DNA from: JBBIPZ01 sp037442505 [NCBI: Deltaproteobacteria bacterium]
Lineage (GTDB): Bacteria; CALINM01
Direction of reading: 5' to 3'
DNA length: 64,000 nt
NCBI GenBank assembly: GCA_037442505.1
Contig: JBBIPZ010000001.1
Location: 52,368-116,367, forward strand
Below, piece by piece: positions 59,256 to 64,000 of the stretch (its first letter is position 1; each line of letters opens with the position of its first letter). A program made the position numbers and the translations under genes. The notes beneath the pieces were generated by a model. It worked only from the letters and a program-made list of their open reading frames with translations. It made no database searches and was not told where the DNA came from.

Positions 59256-60558
59256 CAAAATTACAGAACTGTCAAAAGAACGATACATTTTGAGTGAAAA
59301 AGCGCTTAATAGTATCCTTGACAAAGCGGTGTTGGGTAAAGAGCTTAATTTAGAAGATGCTGCAGCATTACTCAGTATCGAAAATGATGAATGGATTGCA
59401 AGGTTATTGGATACTGCTTTAAAAGTAAAGGAACGCGTTTTTGGTAAACGCATAGTGCTTTTTGCTCCGCTTTACTTATCAAACGAATGTGTAAATCAGT
59501 GTCTTTATTGTGCTTTCCAGGCAGGAAATCTGAAAGAGAAAAGAAAAACTCTTACGATTGATGAGGCAGTAAAAGAGGCAAACTTTCTTGTAAAAAGAGG
59601 GTTCAGGCGAACGCTATTGGTTACAGCAGAAAATAAGGCAAAGTGTAGCGTAGATTACATCGTGTCTGTGACAAAAGAGCTTTATCAAAAGACAGGATTA
59701 AGAATAATCCACTTAAATGCGGCACCGATGGAAGTTGAAGAGTTAAGCGAGATTAGAAAAGCTGGGATAGGCGTGTTTCAGGTGTTCCAGGAGACATATA
59801 ACAAGGTAACTTATGAAAAACTGCATGTAAAAGGCAAAAAAGCAGATTTTAATTACAGACTTACATGTATGAACAGGGCATTAGAGGCAGGATTTAAAGA
59901 CGTGGGCATAGGTGCGTTACTTGGGCTTTACGATTATAAATTTGACGTGCTTTCTGTTATAGCTCATGCGAAGTATCTTAAAAAGGAGTATGGCACATAT
60001 CCTCATACCATATCAGTTCCCCGTTTCAGACATGCTTTGGGTGCAAAAATTGATGTTGCACCATTTCCCATTGATGACAGAACGTTTAAGAAGATTGTTG
60101 CAGTTTATAGACTGGCAGTTCCTACCACGGGCATTGTTGTATCCACAAGGGAACAAGCAAAGCTTAGGGATGAAATTATCTTTTGTGGTGCGTCTCAGAT
60201 AAGCGCTGAGTCTTCAACTTCTCCCGGAGGCTACACAAATTCTACAGAGGAAGGAAACAGCAGTCAATTTAGTTTAAGTGACAGACGTTCTTTAGAAGAG
60301 GTGGTTCTTGCTATTCTTGAAAAGGGTATGCAGCCGAGCTTTTGTACTGCTTGTTACAAAAAAGGAAGAGAAGGCGGGCATTTTCACGAACTTGCTGAAA
60401 AGGGATTAATAAAAGATTTTTGCGAAAAAAACGCTTATAGTTCTTTTCTGGAATATGTTGAAACCTTACACAATGAAGCCTTAAAGAAGGATATAAAAGG
60501 AAAAATGAAGCAGGTTTTTGGTTTTAAAAACGAGGTAGTAAGAGGGCATTTAGTATGA
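59242..60558 (+). CDS. hydG: HydG-family radical SAM tyrosine lyase in the thiamine operon (ThiH role)
   Basis: The 438-residue enzyme has the radical SAM cluster C-x3-C-x2-C in NECVNQCLYCAF and HydG/ThiH core motifs (NAAPMEVEELSEIRKAGIG, VFQETYNKVTYEKLH, VGIGALLGLYDYKFDVL, PHTISVPRFRHA). The C-terminal auxiliary-cluster motif is C-x2-C-x22-C (CTAC...DFC, near residues 373-398) with SLSDRRSLEEVV and SFCTACYKKGREG. ThiH lacks that C-terminal motif; HydG has it. The place between thiD and thiS implies it makes dehydroglycine from tyrosine for thiazole synthesis. No hydE or hydF is in view. Confidence 0.88.
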   Translation: MLNFDKITELSKERYILSEKALNSILDKAVLGKELNLEDAAALLSIENDEWIARLLDTALKVKERVFGKRIVLFAPLYLSNECVNQCLYCAFQAGNLKEKRKTLTIDEAVKEANFLVKRGFRRTLLVTAENKAKCSVDYIVSVTKELYQKTGLRIIHLNAAPMEVEELSEIRKAGIGVFQVFQETYNKVTYEKLHVKGKKADFNYRLTCMNRALEAGFKDVGIGALLGLYDYKFDVLSVIAHAKYLKKEYGTYPHTISVPRFRHALGAKIDVAPFPIDDRTFKKIVAVYRLAVPTTGIVVSTREQAKLRDEIIFCGASQISAESSTSPGGYTNSTEEGNSSQFSLSDRRSLEEVVLAILEKGMQPSFCTACYKKGREGGHFHELAEKGLIKDFCEKNAYSSFLEYVETLHNEALKKDIKGKMKQVFGFKNEVVRGHLV

Positions 60559-60755
60559 TTTTAAAAATTAATGGCAAAGAAAGAAATGTTTCTCAGGGCA
60601 TTAATATCTCTCAACTGCTTGACGAACTGAATATACAAAAGGACAGGGTTGCGGTTGAACTAAACAAAGAAATTGCAAAAAAATCACAATGGGAAAATAT
60701 CTATTTAAAAGAGGGAGATGTGCTTGAGATTGTAACATTTGTTGGTGGTGGATAG
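60555..60755 (+). CDS. thiS: Sulfur carrier protein ThiS
   Basis: The 66-residue ubiquitin-like protein ends in VTFVGGG, supplying the Gly-Gly tail that is adenylated by ThiF and thiocarboxylated. ILKINGKERNVSQGINISQLLDEL and RVAVELNKEIAKKSQW are typical of ThiS. It overlaps the preceding gene by four bases. A separate ThiS-like domain is already fused to ThiF, so the operon encodes two. Confidence 0.95.
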   Translation: MILKINGKERNVSQGINISQLLDELNIQKDRVAVELNKEIAKKSQWENIYLKEGDVLEIVTFVGGG

Positions 60756-60791
60756 TTAAATCTTTTATGAAAAATATAAAAGGAGGCGTTA

Positions 60792-61562
60792 ATGGAAGAC
60801 GTATTGGTGATAGCAGGTAGAAAGTATAAATCAAGACTTTTTGTCGGAACAGGAAAATACTCAACTCCGGAGATTATGATTGGTGCAATAAAAGAATCCG
60901 GGTCAGAGCTTGTTACTGTTGCTGTGAGAAGGATGAATATAGAGGGTCAACAAAGGACGATTCTTGATTATTTAGCAGAACTTAATTGTGAAATTTTGCC
61001 AAACACTGCAGGTTGTTATACAGCTGAAGAGGCTATAAGAACAGCAAGATTGGCAAGGGAACTTGGTATTTCTGACATGGTAAAGCTTGAAGTAATTGGC
61101 GATCAGAAGACACTTTTCCCTGATAATGAGGCTTTGTTGGAAGCAGCAAAGGTGCTTGTAAAAGAGGGGTTTGTTGTATTACCTTACACAAATGATGACC
61201 CGATAATGGCAAAAAAATTAGAAGAAATTGGCTGTGCAGCAATAATGCCACTTGGAGCACCGATTGGTTCGGGACTTGGCATCAGAAATCCTTACAACAT
61301 AAAAATAATTCTTGAGACTGTTAAGATTCCTGTAATAGTAGATGCGGGTGTAGGAACAGCTTCTGATGCAGCGTATGCTATGGAGTTGGGCTGTAGTGGA
61401 GTGCTTATGAACACAGGGATTGCTGGTGCAAAAGACCCGATAAAAATGGCGAGAGCTATGAAATATGCTGTTCAGTCAGGAAGGCTGGCTTATTTAGCGG
61501 GCAGGATTCCTAAAAAGCTTTATGCAAACGCCTCAAGTCCACTTACCGATTTGATAGAGTAG
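60792..61562 (+). CDS. thiG: Thiazole synthase
   Basis: The 256-residue TIM-barrel enzyme forms the thiazole ring from deoxyxylulose phosphate, dehydroglycine and ThiS thiocarboxylate. Marks are [14 protein letters not shown], the catalytic-Lys region [50 protein letters not shown] and [34 protein letters not shown] precedes the ATG. It follows thiS directly, as expected for partners. Confidence 0.97.
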   Translation: MEDVLVIAGRKYKSRLFVGTGKYSTPEIMIGAIKESGSELVTVAVRRMNIEGQQRTILDYLAELNCEILPNTAGCYTAEEAIRTARLARELGISDMVKLEVIGDQKTLFPDNEALLEAAKVLVKEGFVVLPYTNDDPIMAKKLEEIGCAAIMPLGAPIGSGLGIRNPYNIKIILETVKIPVIVDAGVGTASDAAYAMELGCSGVLMNTGIAGAKDPIKMARAMKYAVQSGRLAYLAGRIPKKLYANASSPLTDLIE

Positions 61563-61565
61563 CTT

Positions 61566-62192
61566 ATGCAGTTTAATGAAAAAGTTTATGTAATTACTGA
61601 CAGAAGGGCTGCAGGCAATAATTTTTTTTCGATAATTGAGGCGTTGATTGTAAACGGTTTTAATTTTATTCAGCTCAGGGAGAAAGATTTATCTGCCTTT
61701 GAACTATACCTTTTAGGTAAAAAAATTATCGAAATGGGCAGGAGTACTGAGCTAAAGTTGGTTATTAATGATAGATTGGATGTTGCTTTAGCGTTAAATG
61801 CCCATGGTGTTCAACTGACAGAAAACAGTCTGACAGCTGATGTTGTAAAGAAGCTAACGAAAGATATCAAGATTGGAATCTCCATTCATGATGAAAGACG
61901 CTTAAAACTTTACGAAACTTTTGCCGACTTTTTTGTTTTTGGCAATATATTTGAGACTAAAAGCAAGCCAAATGTAGTGGGCAAAGGTGTTTTTGCTTTA
62001 AAAAATATTGTTTCTAAGACAGCCAAGCCTGTATATGCGATTGGAGGAATAAATGCAGATAATTTACATCTTGCATTTGAAGCTGGTGCCTATGGAGTTG
62101 CTATAAAGGGGGCGTTTTTTTCGTCAGACAATTATTTAGAACAAATTGAAAAGATTAAAAATTTTATCTCTGCATTAAAAGGAGTTTCTTAA
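61566..62192 (+). CDS. thiE: Thiamine-phosphate synthase ThiE
   Basis: The 208-residue TIM-barrel enzyme couples the pyrimidine pyrophosphate and thiazole phosphate. It shows VITDRRAAGNNFFSIIEAL, FIQLREKDLSAFEL, LVINDRLDVALALNAHGVQLTEN, FFVFGNIFETKSKPN and VYAIGGINADNLHLAFEAGAYGVAI. The usual GxSTHS loop is replaced by GISIHDERRL, a modest departure at a position near the phosphate. Its function would duplicate the ThiN domain of the ThiD fusion. The stop overlaps the thiC start by one base. Confidence 0.93.
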   Translation: MQFNEKVYVITDRRAAGNNFFSIIEALIVNGFNFIQLREKDLSAFELYLLGKKIIEMGRSTELKLVINDRLDVALALNAHGVQLTENSLTADVVKKLTKDIKIGISIHDERRLKLYETFADFFVFGNIFETKSKPNVVGKGVFALKNIVSKTAKPVYAIGGINADNLHLAFEAGAYGVAIKGAFFSSDNYLEQIEKIKNFISALKGVS

Positions 62193-63460
62193 TGAAAGAT
62201 GAGTTGGAGTGTATGTTAAAAGAAGTTGCAAAAGAAGAAGCGGTTAGTTTAGAAAAGCTTTCTCAACTGTTTCTTGAGGGGAAGATTGCGGTCTTCAGGA
62301 ATATCAAAAGAAAGATTAAACCTGTTGCAGTAGGAGAGGGTTTAAGAGTAAAAGTTAACGCAAATATAGGAACATCAAACAAATGTAGCAGTATGAAGAA
62401 AGAGCTTGAAAAGGTTGCTGTTTGTGAGGAAGCCGGTGCTGATGCGATAATGGATTTATCCACTGGTGGTGACCTAAGCAGTATAAGACGAGAAATATTA
62501 TCTGCTACCAAGCTACCTGTAGGAACTGTGCCAATATATGAGGTAGCTTGTGATGTTCTTGTAAAAAAGAAAAAGGGCATCGAATGTTTTGAGTTCAGCC
62601 TGTTTAGAGATGTAGTAGAAAAGCAGGCAGAAGAAGGTGTGGATTTTATGACCATTCATTGTGGGCTAACCTATACAGCCTTAGAAAGACTTGAGAGGGC
62701 AAAACGTTCAATGGCTGTAGTTTCAAGAGGCGGGTCTTTGATAGTTGAATGGATGAAGAAAAATAAAAGGGAGAACCCCCTTTATGAAAATTTTGACGAG
62801 CTGATGAAGATCGCTAAAAAATACAATATCGTCTTAAGTCTTGGAGATGGATTGAGGCCAGGTTCAACCTTAGATGCTACAGACGGACCGCAGATAGAAG
62901 AGTTAATCATACTTGGAGAGCTTGTGGAGAAGTGCAGAAACAATAATGTTCAGGTAATAGTAGAAGGTCCGGGTCATGTTCCATTAAATCAGATTGAAAC
63001 AAACATCAAACTGCAAAAAAGTTTATGTAAAGGAGCACCATTTTATGTTCTTGGCCCTCTTGTTACGGATATTGGTGCTGGTTATGACCATATTGTAGCT
63101 GCGATTGGAGGGGCATTAGCCGCTCATGCAGGTGCTGACTTTTTATGTTATGTAACGCCAGCTGAGCATCTCCGTCTTCCTGATACTGAAGATGTGAGAG
63201 AAGGTGTGATAGCCTCTAAGATTGCTGCGCATGCTGCAGATTTAGCAAGGGGCAATAAACTTGCGTGGGAAAGAGAAAAAAGGATGGCTAAGGCAAGGTA
63301 TGCGCTAAACTGGAAAGAACAGGTGGCTGCTGCAATTTTCCCATCAAAAGCTAAAAACGTTTTAGGTGAAACACTGGAAAAAGAGGAACCTTGTAGTATG
63401 TGTGATGAACTTTGTGCTATAAAGACTTCCAAAAGAAGCAATGAAGTAAAAAATAGATAA
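62192..63460 (+). CDS. thiC: Phosphomethylpyrimidine synthase ThiC
   Basis: The 422-residue radical SAM enzyme converts aminoimidazole ribotide into hydroxymethylpyrimidine phosphate. It has VNANIGTSNKCSSMKKELEK, GADAIMDLSTGGDLSSIRREIL, FMTIHCGLT, SLGDGLRPGSTLDATDGPQI and YVTPAEHLRLPDTEDVREGVIASKIAAHAADLA. The C-terminal cluster motif C-x2-C-x4-C lies in PCSMCDELCAIK. At 422 residues it is the compact bacterial/archaeal form without the N-terminal extension. It is the last gene of the riboswitch-controlled operon. Confidence 0.97.
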   Translation: MKDELECMLKEVAKEEAVSLEKLSQLFLEGKIAVFRNIKRKIKPVAVGEGLRVKVNANIGTSNKCSSMKKELEKVAVCEEAGADAIMDLSTGGDLSSIRREILSATKLPVGTVPIYEVACDVLVKKKKGIECFEFSLFRDVVEKQAEEGVDFMTIHCGLTYTALERLERAKRSMAVVSRGGSLIVEWMKKNKRENPLYENFDELMKIAKKYNIVLSLGDGLRPGSTLDATDGPQIEELIILGELVEKCRNNNVQVIVEGPGHVPLNQIETNIKLQKSLCKGAPFYVLGPLVTDIGAGYDHIVAAIGGALAAHAGADFLCYVTPAEHLRLPDTEDVREGVIASKIAAHAADLARGNKLAWEREKRMAKARYALNWKEQVAAAIFPSKAKNVLGETLEKEEPCSMCDELCAIKTSKRSNEVKNR

Positions 63461-63514
63461 AGATACTCCTTATTTGAGCAAAAGAATTTTTAGCAGCATT
63501 AAAGCAACTTTAAG

Positions 63515-63544
63515 TTTAAAAATAAAACGAGTTTTATTTTTAAA
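63515..63544. terminator. Perfect 14-bp AT-rich hairpin after thiC
   Basis: TTTAAAAATAAAAC (63515-63528) pairs perfectly with GTTTTATTTTTAAA (63531-63544) around GA. It follows thiC by 54 bases and probably ends the thiamine transcript, although the stem is almost all A-T. A second A/T palindrome, GATGAAAAAAA against TTTTTTTTCATC (63559-63581), follows. The remaining stretch to about 63780 is AT-rich with no gene I can support. Confidence 0.5.
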
Positions 63545-63788
63545 TGTATATGAAACACGATGAAAAAAATTTTTTTTCATCAAAGCACAAAAAAATTATT
63601 GACGTTGATTTGACTAAAAAAAAAGCATAAAGAAAAAGTTGCTGAAATTAATAGGGAAAAATATTATTTTTTAAGGTTTTTTTACAAAGATTTAACAAAA
63701 AACAACAAGATGATTGGTTAATAAGTTTCATTTTAATTTTCTAATTTTGGTTGAAAAGTTAAAATTATATGAAATTGAATATGTTTGG

Positions 63789-63816
63789 TTGACTTTTTTG
63801 CCTCGTGTGTTTTAAT
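63789..63816 (+). promoter_or_regulatory. Promoter of the Cys-peptide gene
   Basis: TTGACT (63789-63794) and TTTAAT (63811-63816), 16 bases apart, precede AAGGAGGTGA and the peptide's ATG. TGTGTT and AACACA form loose inverted repeats around the -10 region. Confidence 0.5.
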
Positions 63817-63846
63817 TGTAACATAACACAAAAGGAGGTGAATGAT

Positions 63847-63909
63847 ATGAAGATTAAAAAAGTTTCTAAGGTTGTGAAGGGGCTTTGCAAGTGTAAGAGC
63901 TCTTGCTAA
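63847..63909 (+). CDS. 20-residue cysteine-rich peptide (possible modified-peptide precursor)
   Basis: The frame encodes MKIKKVSKVVKGLCKCKSSC. AGGAGGTGA at 63833-63841 precedes the ATG at a good distance, and a plausible promoter lies further upstream. The peptide has six Lys, no acidic residue, and three Cys in the last seven positions (C-x-C-x3-C). I do not recognise a family. Possible roles are a RiPP precursor core, a metallothionein-like peptide or a small regulator. The window ends 91 bases later, so any processing genes downstream are out of view. Confidence 0.55.
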   Translation: MKIKKVSKVVKGLCKCKSSC

Positions 63910-64000
63910 AAATGAAGAATATCTGGGGGGGGGTGATAACAGCTTCCAATCCTTTTTTATGTTTAAGTTAATTTGCAAGACTTTCTGTTCATACTACAAA

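Noticed and set aside
63912-63971. 19-codon frame MKNIWGGV... after the Cys peptide, containing nine G
   Set aside because: No ribosome-binding site is present and the amino acids over the G run are forced by the homopolymer. Kept only as a remark in the Cys-peptide finding.
63733-63978. 81-codon minus-strand frame over the Cys peptide
   Set aside because: It runs antisense to the peptide gene with its strong ribosome-binding site, has low-complexity AT-driven composition and no start signal of its own.
1-64000. CRISPR arrays, insertion sequences, prophage and restriction-modification genes
   Set aside because: No regularly spaced repeats, transposase, integrase, phage structural or methyltransferase-restriction genes were found; the window is core metabolism and housekeeping.

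Overview
The window reads as an ordinary chromosomal segment of an AT-rich, Gram-negative, anaerobic bacterium. The cell type follows from TatC, a TonB-like protein, MltG, periplasmic multihaem cytochromes c and a periplasmic ZraP/Spy-like protein. The anaerobic, nitrogen-oxide-handling lifestyle follows from class III ribonucleotide reductase, a short hybrid cluster protein, an octahaem cytochrome of the hydroxylamine oxidoreductase (HAO) family, a pentahaem cytochrome and bacteriohemerythrin. Gene content and base composition suggest Deferribacterota or a similar lineage. That is an inference, because there is no rRNA here. I saw no insertion sequence, prophage or CRISPR array.

Layout. 1-3.1 kb: end of dnaK, dnaJ, yjbQ, phoH and a small exported protein. 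3.2-9.3 kb (minus strand): ruvX, mltG, an M42 peptidase, argS, a SPOR protein, tatC, a DUF948 protein and a YtxH protein. 9.3-12.8 kb: HEAT-repeat proteins and an HD-GYP protein; two of them share an N-terminal module. 13-16.7 kb: an RNA methyltransferase, a NYN protein, a GDT1-family transporter, an EamA transporter and a slipin. 16.8-22.6 kb: a tiny membrane protein, fba, a flavodoxin, hisI, hisG, a histone-deacetylase-like enzyme, a UMF1-family transporter and a hotdog protein. 22.7-30.4 kb: pentahaem cytochrome, hemerythrin, a PgaB-like glycosidase, rarA, tRNA-Val, a PCP_red-CGGC fusion, hcp and an Rrf2 regulator. 30.4-36.7 kb: pstSCAB-phoU-phoB-phoR behind a Pho-box-like repeat. 36.8-43.7 kb (minus): octahaem cytochrome, then tmk-holB-ricT-metG-tatD/radical-SAM. 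43.8-49.8 kb: tonB-like, murI, rlmD-like, a BaeRS-like two-component pair and the zraP/spy-like gene behind four tandem 11-bp repeats. 49.9-56.6 kb: nrdD with tandem NrdR boxes, a glutaredoxin-like protein, two tiny paralogous membrane proteins, a DUF255 protein, a ZIP transporter and a stand-alone LigD phosphoesterase domain. 56.7-63.5 kb: cooT-like gene, TPP riboswitch and a seven-gene thiamine operon. 63.5-64 kb: AT-rich region ending in a 20-residue cysteine-rich peptide gene cut off from its downstream context.

How parts work together. Two TTGAC-N4-GTCAA palindromes, upstream of hcp and of the octahaem cytochrome, both lie about 41.5 bases ahead of the predicted transcription start. This is the geometry of a class II FNR/CRP-type activator and suggests a shared nitrogen-oxide regulon. 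The thiamine operon is unusual: the tyrosine lyase carries the full HydG C-terminal cluster motif instead of being a plain ThiH, ThiF carries its own ThiS-like domain, and ThiD is fused to ThiN although ThiE is also present. The least explained items are the 20-residue Cys peptide at 63847 and the tandem 36- and 32-residue membrane peptides at 52561-52773.
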